Below are positions 44,375 to 55,614 of a DNA stretch of 64,000 nt, piece by piece (position 1 is the stretch's first letter; each line of letters starts with the position of its first letter). The notes under the pieces are model-generated. The model was not told the DNA's origin. It searched no databases and saw only the letters and a list, made by a program, of their open reading frames with translations. Both the position numbers and the translations under genes were made by a program. Source of the stretch: Patiria pectinifera (taxonomy: Eukaryota > Echinodermata > Asteroidea > Valvatida > Asterinidae); contig CM057150.1 of assembly GCA_029964075.1 (NCBI GenBank), forward strand, positions 558,001-622,000, read 5' to 3'.

Positions 44375-45316
44375 ATGGAGAAGATACCCATCAATTATTG
44401 TTCTTACCGGGACTTAGTTACTGTTCCTGGTGTTGGAGACGCTCTAGCAACTACGATTGTAGATTTGCGGAGTGCCCATGGTGACATGACACCAGAAATG
44501 CTCATGTCAGTTACAGGTGTGCGGAGCATGCCAGACATTGTGAGGATGTTTGACTTCAAGCCCTACATTCCTTTCTCGGAGGGAAGTCACCCAGTCAACA
44601 TGGCGTCCCCGAAGTCCAGGTTCAGACGGGTACCTCAGGCAACGGCTTCTGCTCCCAGTCAGATGTCATCCTTTCAAGATGCATGGAGCAGCCTTCAGGG
44701 TGGGACTCAGAAGTCTGATCCGTTGATGTCGAGGTTTCTGGAGTCGCCATATCCCTTCGACAGTTATCCTCCGCACCCACCAAGTCCACATGCCTACTCA
44801 GCACATCCACGGGAGGCACATCGCTTGCGTGAAGAGGTGCGACCAGCTCCCTTTGGTCAGGATGCCGCCGCGACTTGGTCGAGCAAACCTGCGTTTATTA
44901 GTGGAGGGATGGTGCCTCAACGCCCAAACATCCGACTCTACCGAAGACGATCACATACGACGGAAAGAGCAGCTGGCAGGCTTTCATCGCTAGGTTTTCA
45001 TCCTATGCCGATGAATGCAACTGGTCGGCGAAACAGCGGAAGAATAACCTTTGTTGGTGTTTGGAGGCCAAGGCAAGCGAGTTCTACGCCATGCTCAATG
45101 AGGGAGAGCCAAACCTGGAGTACTTTGATCTCATCAAGAAGATGGAGAAGAGGTTTGGTTTGCGAGATCTACCAGAGGCGACCCAGATGCAGTTCAATTA
45201 CGCCAAACAGTCATCTGAGGAGAACATCCTGGACTGGGCTGACCGAGTGCTCTACATGGCGACTCGCGCCTTTCCAAATCTTCCGGAGATGCATGTCCAG
45301 AAGCATGTTGTACTGA
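44375..45316 (+). pseudogene. Retrotransposon Gag, N-terminal part with HhH motif
   Basis: Starts at ATG 44375 (CAAGATGGAG). Residues 6-48 contain INYCSYRDLVTVPGVGDALA then TTIVDLRSAHGDM and LMSVTGV, a good match to a ComEA-type helix-hairpin-helix (PGVG, IV..R...G, L..V.G). A proline- and serine-rich linker follows. The useful Gag frame leaves this ORF near 44935 and continues in the 45061-45870 frame, so there is one indel; the remainder of this frame is not coding. Confidence 0.72.
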
Positions 45317-45870
45317 AGTTTTGCCAGGGCTGTTCCGATCGGGAGGCTGGCCAGTACGCCACCAACTCTAGGCCGGCTACCATAGAAACTGCCGTAGATT
45401 GTGTTAAGTGGTTTCAGCATACGCAGAGGGCGATTTATGGAAGGTACAGGAAGGATGTACATGTAAAGGAGATGTCGTTCAGTCACGATGATGTGGATGG
45501 TATGGGAGCGGACTTGTGTAAGGTGGGCATCACTGCTCAGACACCGCCGAGACGCCCAAATCCAGGGGACTTCTCATCTCTCGATAAACGAATGACAGCC
45601 CTAGAAGACCAGTTCAAGTCCATCCAGAGGTCTTTGGATAAGTTGACTGCTCTTACAACTCACCGCCCTCGTGAGCGATCAAGGTCACCAGCCCTTGACC
45701 TGTCCCGAAGTCCTTGTTTCCAGTGTGGAAAGTTGGGTCATTTCAAACGGGATTCCCCCGGTGTCGAGACAGAGAAGACAGTCTCCTTTATAGATGACCA
45801 GTCAAACTACAGCGGGTCAGAGAGTGAAGCCGATCTCCGCCCCGAGCAACTAACGGCCGACTACCAATAA
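44935..45870 (+). pseudogene. Retrotransposon Gag capsid and zinc knuckle
   Basis: In the second frame the capsid region has SSWQAFIARF, CLEAKASEFYAMLNEG, MEKRFGLRDL, DWADRVLYMA and FPNLP, typical of the retrotransposon Gag superfamily. Near the end, CFQCGKLGHFKRDSPG is a CCHC zinc knuckle whose last cysteine is changed. The frame stops at 45868-45870, overlapping the start of the pol frame by a -1 shift, a common arrangement. Confidence 0.82.
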
Positions 45871-45881
45871 TAGACACACCA

Positions 45882-47516
45882 ACCAATACAGTCGCTCTTG
45901 CTGATTCGGGTCCCTCTGTGCATTCATCACCTTCATCCAGTGCTGTGGTTGAAGCAGTTACTTCCTGTCAGTCCACGTTGGAAGAGAGTACGGTTCAGCT
46001 CGCTGAGATGGTCACTCAGGTGCAGCATTTTCAGGAGTACATTGACGGCATGGCTGAGGACTGTCCTGAGCAGTGCAGCGTTGGAGCTGATGAGTCCAAG
46101 GAGGAATCATCAAATTTGATTGAAGGAGGGGAGGAAGTGGTTGTCTGTCGACTGCATTCACGCTCGATGTTCAGCGTACGTGTTGGTCTAAACAGCATGG
46201 CACTTAAGGCGATCATCGACACAGCAGCAGAGGTCACAATCATCTCCGATTACATCTACAACTCCCTAGATCCCAAACCACCCGAAATCAGGAATGTGAC
46301 GTTGAACACTGCAGGAAGGAACATGAAGATGAAAGGTATAATTGCTGGTCCAGTAGAAGTAAAACTTGGAAGCAAGACCTTCACTGAGAGAGTATACGTG
46401 GCACCGATTGAAGACGATATGCTCTTGGGAATCGATTTTCTGCGACGACACAAGATAAGCATAGACATCCAAGATTCGATGCTGGTACTGGAGGATGAGA
46501 ACATACCCATGGTATTCGGGGAGGGGAACCAGCCTCCGAGAGTTGCTCCAGTAATGGTTCGTAAGCTGACGATTATCCCCCCAAATTGTGTCAAGAAGGT
46601 TCCATGTAAGGTGACCAAACCACTGGAACAGTTCATGGTTGAACCTTCCCAGGGTTTGAGTGTTCTGTTGCCCCGGACTGTCCACAGTCCCGGACAGGAA
46701 GTGGAATTATTTGTGATCAACCCCACAGCTCAGAATGTGCGACTAAAGGGAAATCGCCAGGTTGGGAATGCCAAAGAGGTGGCTGCGGTCATGGACATTC
46801 CAGTTGAAGACATAGACAAAAGTCTGTATATCAACGAGGTGATTGTTGCTACTGATGCTGAGGTGCCTGAACACTTGCAAGATCTTCTGAAGAGGTCTGC
46901 AGAACACTTGAACCAAGATGAGCAAGGTCAACTTCGAAATCTGTTGATCGAGTTCCAAGATGTGTTTGCCAGGGATGAATATGATCTTGGGAACTTTACC
47001 TCCATTGAACACCAGATCATCACCGAAGGGGCCAAACCGGTGAAGCATAAAATGAGACGCACTCCCATGACTTTTGCGGACGAGGAGAAAGCACATCTAG
47101 ACAAGATGGAAGCTGCTGGGGTAATCCAGCCCTCAACGTCCGAATGGGCATCGGCTCCTGTCCTCGTGAGGAAGCGAGATGGCAGCGTCCGTTGGTGTGT
47201 AGACTATAGGGGTTTGAACACGGTAACTCGGAAGGACGTCTATCCCTTGCCCAACATCGAGGAATGTCTTGACACTCTCGCCGGAAACATATGGTTTTCA
47301 AAATTGGATGCTAATGCTGCCTACTGGCAGGTGAAGATCGATGAAGGTGATAGGAAGAAAACGGCTTTTATCACGAAGTACGGCTTGTACGAGTTCGTCA
47401 GAATGGGATTTGGTTTATGTAATGCTCCGGCAATGTTCTGCCGAGTGATGAACCTGGTCCTTAGAGGTCTTAATTGGGACATTGCTCTTGGTTTAAGGAT
47501 TTCCAACTTAAGTTGA
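45882..47516 (+). pseudogene. Pol: protease and truncated reverse transcriptase
   Basis: The protease is marked by ALKAIIDTAAEVTIIS (D-T-A in place of the more usual D-S/T-G-A) and MLLGIDFLRRH. RT follows with VIQPSTSEWASAPVLVRKRD, VRWCVDYRGLN, DVYPLPNIEE, FSKLDANAAYWQ and YEFVRMGFGLCNAPAMF. The reading is then broken at about 47490: the segment that should contain the Y-x-D-D catalytic motif is deleted, and the frame ends after a few unrelated residues. Confidence 0.9.
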
Positions 47517-48760
47517 AGCCAAAGAAGTGTGCCTTGTTTCAACGTAAAGTGGAATTCCTGGGCAGAGGCATCGACCGAAACGGTATGCAACTGAAGGAGG
47601 AACATGTAAAAGCAGTGGAAGACTGGCCGCGGCCAAGAAACACCCAGCAGGTGGAACAGTCTTTGGGACTGGTGAATTATCATAGAGTGTTCCTCAAGGG
47701 CTATGCCTCAGTGGCAGGGCCCCTCTTCAACATCACCGGTAAAAACAAGTTCACTTGGGGTACCGAACAGCAACAGGCATTGGAGGAGATCAAGGAGCTC
47801 TTGACACATGCCCCTGCTCTTACACTACCGAATGCAGACGATCCTTTCATTGTGGACACAGATGCGTCCAACACTGCCATAGGCGCTGAGCTCATTCACG
47901 TTCAAGGTGGCCAGGAGAAGGTGGTGGCATATGGCAGTATTTCATTGTCCCCTGAACAGCGCCGGTATTGCGTCACCAGACGTGAGCTACTGGCAGTCAT
48001 CAAATTCACACGGCAGTACCGTCATTACCTACTAGGCAAGCCATTTGTAGTTCGAACTGACCACAGTAGTCTTACTTGGCTGCTAAACTTCAAAGCGTCC
48101 CAAGGTCAGATAGCGCGGTGGCTAGAGGAGCTTAGTGAGTACAACATGACAGTGGAGCACCGGGCAGGAAAGAAACACCTGAATGCGGACGCCCTTTCCC
48201 GCATTCCAGAAACTGAAAGCCCCTGCCAAGGTTTTAAACTTGGGATGCAGCCAGAGGATCTCCCATGTCAAGGCTGTAACTACTGTAGGAAGGCTCACCA
48301 GAACTGGGCTCACTTTGTGGCCAAGGTTGACGATGTTGTACCCCTTGCCGTTAGACCCAAACAGGTCAGGGTAGCCAAGCTGGACCAAATTGCATCAGAT
48401 GCCTACACCATCACTAGCATGGAGGTGGTAGCTACCGATGATGGTCTCCTGATGTCAGTAGATAGAACTGACTATTCCATTACATCAGTTGCTGAAGGTT
48501 CTGACGAACCATGTTCAGGCAAACTCCTGCAAGAGGAGCAGGAGAAAGACGACCAGCTGGTTCATTTGCGTCAATGGCTACTAATTAAAGAGGAGCCTGG
48601 CGAAGGCACAGTCATGTTGTGGGGTCCAGCAGGGAAATACCTCTGGATCAACTGGAACTTGTTCCATATCGAAGAAGGGATTCTGTGGAAAAAGGTCGAG
48701 GACAAGGTTTTTTGTGGTGCCAAGGGCACTGCAGAATCATGTCGTGCAGTTAAACCATGA
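47500..48760 (+). pseudogene. Pol: RT thumb and RNase H
   Basis: The frame resumes with FQLKLKPKKCALFQRKVEFL (RT connection), then FIVDTDASNTAIGAELIHVQ, YCVTRRELLAVIKF, FVVRTDHSSLTWLL and HLNADALSR, a complete RNase H with its acidic residues. A linker with a short cysteine-rich piece (CQGCNYC) leads to ILWKKVED and the beginning of the integrase, where the frame breaks at about 48725. Confidence 0.9.
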
Positions 48761-48959
48761 CATACCCTCAGCAGGTCATGCCGGAGTAGACGGAACTCTT
48801 GCCAAAATAAAGACGAAGTACTTCTGGTATGGGATGACCCGGGACATCAAGAATTACGTCATTTCGTGCTCCGTCTGCAATCGGAGCAAGAAAGCTGCTA
48901 AACAGGGCAGGTGCCCCATGACAAATTACCATGCTGGGTTATGGAGAAGGTACATCTAG
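48714..48959 (+). pseudogene. Integrase zinc-binding HHCC region
   Basis: LNHDIPSAGHAGVDGT, KTKYFWYGM, and ISCSVCNRSKKA give the H-H-C-C pattern. The frame is lost just before the first catalytic aspartate, around 48945. Confidence 0.82.
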
Positions 48960-49725
48960 ATTTCATTGGCCCGTTGCCCAAGACGACTGGTGGCAACGAA
49001 AATATTCTCCACTGATGGTGGACCAATTTACCAAATGGTTGGAATGTGTACCATTGCCTTCTCACACTGCAGAGGTCACAGCTCAAGCTGCTGTAGGGGA
49101 ATTCTTCTGCCGCTTTGGTTACCCACTGCAAATTGTGACTGATCAAGGCAGGAACTTTGAAAGTCAGCTGTTCTCAAATGTTTGCAAAGTCCTGCAAATT
49201 CACAAATCTTAGACAACCCCCTATCGACCGTCCGCCAATGGTCGGGTAGAAAAATTTAATCGGACGTTGATGGACGCAGTTAGATGCTACGTAGGGAAAT
49301 CACAGAACCAGTGGGATAAGTTCTTGCCACAGATTGCAGGAGCTCTGAGGTCAACAGTGAACCGGAGCACCGGCTTCACTCCCAACATGCTAATGCTAGG
49401 TCGGGAAATCAACCAACCTGCAGATCTCATGTTCCCCTTACCCCCTATGGCCAAACAGCCAAGCTTACCTGATGAATATTGTGCTGACATGGCCAAAGCC
49501 ATTGGGAAAGCCCATGAAGCAATAACTACCTTACGTTCTACCCAGAAGCGTATGAAGCGAGACTACGACCTTAAAGTCAGGAAGAGAGAATTCCAGGAAG
49601 GTGACATGGTGTATCTCTTGGATACCGCCACGATTAAAGGCAAGTGCAAGAAATTGAGCCCCCGTGAAAGATCCCGCCGTGGTCACAAAGAAGTTGTCCC
49701 CCTACCTGTTCCGCATCGAGTATAG
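48955..49725 (+). pseudogene. Integrase catalytic core, with nonsense codon
   Basis: The first catalytic aspartate lies in a different frame near 48960 (..LDFIGPLPK-like). MVDQFTKWLE, IVTDQGRNFES (second aspartate) and, after an in-frame TAG at 49210-49212, RPSANGRVEKFNRT (third acidic residue) follow. NRSTGFTPNMLMLGRE and MKRDYDLKVRKREFQEGD complete the core. A frameshift near 49670 disrupts the following GPY/F-type module. Confidence 0.88.
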
Positions 49726-49975
49726 GAACACGGTCTTTACCATGAACCATGACCGGCTAAAGAAGTGTAACGACCGAGAGGTTCCCGAACAGTGTACGAA
49801 AACCAAGAGCAGTAAACAGAAGGCTTACTGTCTATGTAGGAAGCCAGATGATGGCGACTTCATGATTCAGTGCGACACTTGCGACGAGTGGTACCACGGC
49901 AGATGCGTGAATGTACCACCTGAAGAGGGAATGGCCATGGACAAATACACTTGTCCATTGTGCCAACAACAGTAA
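49664..49975 (+). CDS. Integrase C-terminus with PHD finger
   Basis: Residues 4-32 (PAVVTKKLSPYLFRIEYRN) resemble the GPY/F module. Residues 56-100 form a complete C4HC3 PHD finger: C56, C58, C70, C73, H78, C81, C97, C100, with KPDDGDFMIQCD and DEWYHGRC between. The F-M-I and E-W-Y-H residues are positioned like the aromatic cage of H3K4me3-binding PHD fingers of the TAF3, CXXC1 and PHF8 type. A natural stop lies at 49973. A chromodomain often occupies this place in other gypsy elements. Confidence 0.85.
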   Translation: MKDPAVVTKKLSPYLFRIEYRNTVFTMNHDRLKKCNDREVPEQCTKTKSSKQKAYCLCRKPDDGDFMIQCDTCDEWYHGRCVNVPPEEGMAMDKYTCPLCQQQ

Positions 49976-50099
49976 CACAATATTTGTGTTGCAGTTTCTC
50001 AGTTGTATATAGTTACATGTAGTTGTTAACACTTCCTACCTTAAGTAGGAGGTTTCCCTTGTTTATTCAGCACCTAGTTTAAGGGTGCGGCTTAGTCTA

Positions 50100-50122
50100 T
50101 AAAACGGGGGGGGGGGGGGGGG
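50100..50122 (+). other. Polypurine tract
   Basis: AAAACGGGGG followed by a G run directly abuts the 3' LTR, as expected for plus-strand priming. Confidence 0.75.
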
Positions 50123-50422
50123 TGTTGTAGTATCGGGTTTAATTATTCATGGGAACACCCCTTATTTAGTCCCTTAGTGTGATCCAATCCTTGGAGCATG
50201 CGCTGAGCGGTCCTCTTATGCCCTTTGACCCCCCAAATCCCGTGCACAAGAACATCATGAAGAACTGACAACAACCGAGGCATAAACACCCGACATTTTG
50301 TGCCGTTTTTGGGAACTATTCCGGAACCTAGTGGTGGTTTACTGAGGCCCGTACGATCCCTTGACGACCGTCGGAGGTAGTCCAGTCGAAGAAAGGGTTA
50401 GTCGACCCCGGAAAACACTACA
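50123..50422 (+). repeat. 3' LTR
   Basis: 300 bp, TGTTGTAGTATCGGG to AAACACTACA, followed by CATC target duplication at 50423. It pairs with 41082-41384. Confidence 0.92.
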
Positions 50423-50869
50423 CATCCATATTCATGTTAGAAAATAACGAAGGCAAAGACAACGTGAGTTGAATGGGGAGCAGGGGAAAAACGTTTAAGT
50501 CCAAAGTAGGTGCCGGGAAGTGGATGCGTTGTCGTGGAAAGCATTCTCGTTGTCTTCCTTTCCGCGACAACGTACCAGACGAAAATTGTACTCACTTGCG
50601 GCGCCTGCAAGCGGTGTGGTACCCACATACATCGCGCGTGCAGATTTTTTTTCGATGTCATCACATGATGCATATATTTACATAATTAACAAAACAAAAT
50701 GGACGACAGCCGTTGAAACTGGCGTTTTTTTACGGACAAGCCACCGAAATCGTCAAGATTTTTCACATTTTTGTGTGTGGTCTGTTTCAAGTCGAACATT
50801 TAGGCTTGTTTCCACCAGAATTACGTCAGTGAATGTATGAGGTATGTAAATGAACTCTGGGGTGGAATA

Positions 50870-51885
50870 TAGAGGTGAAAATGAACAATTTATGAGAGGC
50901 CATTTTTTTAGGGTCTCTTGCTACCACATTCTAACGAACAGGTTATGTCTCCAGCGTTACATGTGAATGAATATGGAGCATGTCAGCTGGAGTTACTCAA
51001 ACTAATATTCATTCACATGTAGCGCTGGAGACATCCTGTTCGTTCGAATGTGGTAGCTTAGCCCGACTGCGTCTGGCCGTAAAGTACTACCGCAAGCTCT
51101 GTAGTACAGCCAGACGCCCAATGCTTCCACAGAGACTGAATTTTTTTGGCCGCTGATGTTGCAATTTTGCTACAGATTTCGATCGAGATTATCTTTTCAT
51201 CCAGGACACAAATTTCCAAAGTTAAGGTTCTTAGTCGTAGAGCAACTCATACCTTTTCGAGAAAGCGTTGTTTGGTCTCAATATTTTCATCCATCTGGCC
51301 AAAAGACGACTTTCAGTCATCATCTTCCACAAATATCGTCCCGAAAATGCTCCCCCATGCGATTTCAAAATGGCGGCCGCGCTGTAATGTATGCATTATG
51401 TGAGCGCGCTTGGGCAAGATAATGAATATCCATTATTTAGTTCATGACCTCGTGTTTGTATGGCCAGCCGCGCCGAGCAGCGCGGCCGCCATTTTGAAAT
51501 CGCATGTAGGAGCATTTTCGGGACGATATTTGGGGAGGATGATGACTGAAAGTCGTCTTTTGGCCAGATGGATGAAAATATTGAGACCAAACAACGTTTT
51601 TTCAAAAAGGTATGAGTTGCTCTGCGACTAAGAACCTTAATTTTGGAAATTTGTGTCCTGGATGAAAAAATAATTTCGATCGAAATCTGTAGCAAAATCG
51701 CTACATCAGCGGCCAAATAAATTCAGTCTCTGTGGAAGCATTGGGTGTCTGGCCGTACTACAGAGCTTGCGATGGTACTGTACGGCCAGATGCAGTAGGG
51801 CTAGTGGTAGGCTAGCAAGAGACCTTTAAAAAAAATGGCCTCTTAAAAATTGGCCATTTTCACCTCTAATATCCCACCCAAGATT
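50870..51885. mobile_element. Fold-back element with about 480-bp arms
   Basis: GAGGTGAAAATG (left) and its inverse near 51865 mark the ends. The arms include TCTCTTGCTACCAC, CGACTGCGTCTGGCCGTA, CATCTGGCCAAAAGACGACT and CAAAATGGCGGCCGCGCTG, each present in inverted form on the right. A second inner hairpin sits at about 50930-51055 (CTCCAGCGTTACATGTGAAT and its complement) in the left arm only. No transposase. Confidence 0.88.
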
Positions 51886-51899
51886 TAATTTACATACCT

Positions 51900-52190
51900 C
51901 TAGCCCGACTGCATCCGGCCATACAGTACCATCGCAAGCATCCAAAGATAAGGATCCTAGTCGTAGAGGCACTCATACCTTTTCGAAAAAAACGCCCTTT
52001 TATCTAAAAATGTACATCCATCTGGCCAAAAGACGACTTTCAGCCATCATCTCCCACAAATATCGTCCCGAAAATGTTCCTCCATGCGATTTCAAAATGG
52101 CGGCCGCGTTGTAATATATGTATTATGCGGGCGCGCTTGAGCAAGATTATGAATCTGCATTGTCAAGTCATGACCTCGTGTTTTGTTTGG
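51900..52190. repeat. Third partial copy of the fold-back arm
   Basis: TAGCCCGACTGCATCCGGCC, CATCTGGCCAAAAGACGACT and CAAAATGGCGGCCGCG repeat the left-arm order of the 50870-51885 element in direct orientation. Confidence 0.8.
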
Positions 52191-52257
52191 CCAGCTGTTT
52201 TCCACAGCTTAGGAATAACACTACAGTCCAAAGACCACTGAAAGAGCCTATGAAAAA

Positions 52258-53567
52258 CAGATAAGGGGTGTTAAATTACCAAAATTGTTGTTAATATTCC
52301 TACATGAACATTGCGCTGCTACTGATCCTGGGCAAAGTGGGAGTTTCTGTCAATGTTCATGTAACTGCTACATATATTTACAATACTAGTGAGATTTTGG
52401 GGTGGGATAGTAGAAATAGAAAGGTTCTAACCCCTTATGTTGCATGTCACATTTTGGTGTCCATTTTGTGCCCTATTTTCACACTAAATAACTGATAAAA
52501 ATGAATTCCCATGTCCAGTGGTCATAAAGTTATCTCCTAGTTTAAATCTCTTACTTATTGAATAAGCCCCCCCCCCCCATCAAAATGTGATGTAAAATGT
52601 CGCCTATTTTACAAATTTCCTATTTTGCTGTAACGTATGTACATGTACATGTAACACGTATCAATTGTGTGGACACCAAAGTTCTACCGTGCACCTACCG
52701 GGTATTCTTAATTTATATTGGAATGTTATGAATTTAGGATAGTACAAGATGTATGCATGGGTAGCTTCACTTCAAATATAGTTTAAAGCGAAATGTTTCA
52801 ATTTGCTTCACTCTGTGTAGGAGGAAAAATGGAATGTAACATATGTAACAGTTGGACACCAAAGTGATCTGTGTTCTTAACATGATTTTTTTGTACATGG
52901 AAAGCACATGGAGACGATAAAAACTGTTTAACAATACACTGTATGTCATGACTGCTGATGGTTCACAATCACTCCACTTTCAATCAAGACATGTCTGTTT
53001 TCAGTTGTTGTTATGTTATGCCCATGTTATGTTTGTAACATATTGGACACCAGATGTTACAACCGTTACAGTTTTCATATTTCCTCATTTTTTCCCAGAA
53101 ATTTCAAGTATTTTCCACGGAACTTCTGGTATTTACATGTATAACAAGAAGCTTTTTATGGAAAACATTTGTCAAAAGGAAGTAAAATAAATAACATTTT
53201 ATCAGGAAATAGCAAGGTTCTAACCCCTTATGTTGCATGTCACATTTTGGTGTCCATTTTGTGCCCTATTTTCACACTAAAGAACTGATAAAAATTTATT
53301 CCCGTGTCCAGTGGTCATCAAGTTATCTCCTTTAAATCTCTTACTATGTACGCACCTTGGAATACAATAAAAAGGCCAAAGGTAACAAGAAGCTTATTCA
53401 ATCTGGATACAATTATCCCACCCCAAAATCTCACTAGTATTGTAAATATGTACATGTAGCAGTTACATGAACATTGACAGAAACTCCCACTTTGCCCAGG
53501 ATCAGTAGCAGCGCAATGTACATGTAGGAATATTAACAATTTGGGTAATTTTAACACCCCTTATCTG
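52258..53567. mobile_element. Non-autonomous DNA element, 1.3 kb
   Basis: CAGATAAGGGGTGTTAAA at 52258 and its near-exact inverse ending 53567 begin terminal inverted repeats of about 160 bp. An internal segment, AGGTTCTAACCCCTTATGTT, is present at 52421 and again at about 53212 in the same direction, with about 140 bp of following similarity. Phrases with GGACACCAA recur between them. No transposase. Confidence 0.8.
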
Positions 53568-54597
53568 CAGCAAGTAAAATCAAAATTTAACGGGCACAGT
53601 ACCGGTATTCTTCTGTGTAAATGTTCGCATGACTTTCATCAAAGTACATTGAACACTTTGTACAATCATGACAATTGTCAATATAGTTTGGATGCATTGC
53701 TACTTTGCCGGGCGTACGTACGACTGAGCAGTTTCGTGTGCAGCTGTGTCGTGGGCAAAGTGGGAATCAAAGCAAAGTGGGAATTCCAACACATTTTTTC
53801 ATGCCTTCTACCTCCAAGAGTGATTATGTAATTATATTTTCATGTAAAAACTACACAACTTTTTCATTTTTTTTGTGACAGATGGGACATTGCAACATGA
53901 TATTATTTCAAAATGGTTCAAGACTCATGTTTTATCTTTTGGTTTAAAATTCTACTTTGCGTACACATGTACATGTACATGTAGGAATGTTATCACACTT
54001 CAAAGTCAACCAATAGCATGTTTTAAGTATACATGTAAGAAGTGTAACAGAGGCGAACTCAAATTTCCATCACAAAATAGGGGGAAAAGGCTACTTCTGT
54101 TTCTCGAAACTTCAAGCGTGATAAAAATAAACATCCAAATGAAGAAGAAGAAACAGAAGAAGAAGAAAAAAAAACTGTTTCTGTTTCTGAAAGCTTTGTT
54201 TGTCTACATGTACTTTCCAAGAAAAAAAAAGATTTACTTAGAAAATGTACTTTGAAAATTAGTTTTCAACCCTTATCCGGAATTAACCTCCAGTCAATTT
54301 CTTTGTTCAACCTGAAATAATACAAAACTTATTTACGAGTGCATAAAAATCCTACATTTATATAACTGATGACTGAATCTTAAATGTATGCAGCTGTCAT
54401 GGCTTTATTTTAAGTAAAATGCGCACATGTTGTAAATGCCTTTTTGAGGGTGTCAGATGTCCACACAAGAAGCTTGCAATGTATATTGTTCTCCGCTTTT
54501 AAAAATAGACTATACGAATAAAAGAAATAGGCCTATAAGGAAAAAAGGAAATTATTTCAAAAAATTCTTACATGTGTGAAACTTGTTTTGTTTTCAG
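53568..54597. other. Intron 1 end, no exon seen
   Basis: Contains a GAAGAAGAA tract (54137-54175) and TACATGTA palindromes. The acceptor TTTTCAG at 54591-54597 closes the intron. Confidence 0.5.
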
Positions 54598-54957
54598 TTG
54601 CATCTGTTGTGACACTGCCCACTGTCACCATAGAACCATGGGTGGATATCAACCAAGCAACAACATTGACCTGTCTACCGTCTCAGGGGACACTACGTGA
54701 ATTGCGTTGGAGAAAATATTCTCTGAGTGAACAATCTTGCGATTATAGCCTATCGTGTCTTAATATTGTGAGATTGGAATTAGGCACGGTTATTTGGGGT
54801 TCAGATCAAAACCGTTATACTTTTGATCAAACTCAAAGTGATTATCCTCTAACCATCAAATCAGTCACATTAGCAGATGAGAGGTACTATGGTTGCTATA
54901 CCAATGTTGCCGGAGAAGGACCATATTCTTCTAACTCAACAGCGATGCGAGTAAGAG
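54598..54957 (+). CDS. Gene B exon 2: Ig domain 1 (V-like)
   Basis: Acceptor GTTTTCAG, donor GTAAGT, 360 bp, phase 1-1. It encodes VASVVTLPTVTIEPW with ATTLTCLPSQGTLRELRWRK (first cysteine and tryptophan) and LADERYYGCYTN (second cysteine). Two more cysteines (QSCDYSLSCL) may form an extra disulfide. It is the membrane-distal domain if exon 38795 supplies the leader. Confidence 0.88.
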
Positions 54958-55614
54958 GTAAGTAAATACAACCATTTCATTTGAATGACCAGTGTTATGC
55001 CATCAGTATTTGTTTGCGTGCTATGAAAAAATCCGTTCTCACTTCAATAAAATAGGTACTGACATTTTCATGCTACATGCAGGCGTATAGCAAATAAATT
55101 TGGAGTCGTGTGGCAATTGGTATACCCAGCCCTAAAGAAATGAGGTTTTTATTTTATTTCATTTCTTTAAAACCATCTTTAATGTGAGTAAACCATTCAG
55201 CAATTTCTGATCCTTTGGGACCTCACATTATATCAGAAAATCAAGATAATGGTACAAACAAAGACAGGACCATGACAATAAGAGCACAGATAGGTTAATA
55301 AAAAACAAGTTTTGTTAAGAGCAACTCATTAAGAAATAAAACTAGAATGACTAAATTGCACTGAAACTGACAACCCCCGTTGCAGCCGGCCATATTATTC
55401 AAAAGGGATAAAAAAAAACTTACCATAGAAATGGAGTAATAACTTAAAGCGAAAAAATTGCACATAAAACAAAGTAGAAATACGAACGCCTTCCAACCTC
55501 CCCAAATACAACTAAATTAAAATTAAGGTTGCATGTACAGTATACCAAAGACTCGGGCGGAACACAAGGTTGTGCTGTATTCACTTGACATGTACACGTT
55601 ACATTGGCCCACAG
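54958..55614. other. Gene B intron 2
   Basis: No exon. A stretch around 55145-55300 (TTTATTTTATTTCATTTCTTT..) resembles the AT-rich end of a retroposon, but I cannot name it. Confidence 0.45.

Larger units (their letters stand above)
41082..50422 (+). mobile_element. Ty3/gypsy-type LTR retrotransposon, inactive
   Basis: Two LTRs of about 300 bp (41082-41384, 50123-50422) start TGTTGTAG and end CACTACA. CATC on both outer flanks is a 4-bp target duplication. A polypurine tract precedes the 3' LTR. The coding order is Gag, protease, RT, RNase H, integrase, which is the Ty3/gypsy order. The LTRs differ at roughly 20 sites by eye, so this is an old copy. Several frameshifts, one in-frame stop and an RT deletion make it non-functional. 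It lies in intron 1 of gene B, in the same direction. Confidence 0.92.

Noticed and set aside
44375-44520. Bacterial contamination or horizontal transfer of a ComEA-like gene
   Set aside because: The HhH segment is in frame with a Gag protein inside a retrotransposon with LTRs and a target duplication.
51146-51716. Pair of nearly identical 85-106 residue proteins on opposite strands
   Set aside because: They are the two arms of the fold-back at 50870-51885 read in opposite directions; no known domain and no start context.
53875-54255. Lysine-rich 126-residue protein
   Set aside because: Low-complexity GAA/AAG tract; no start context or domain.
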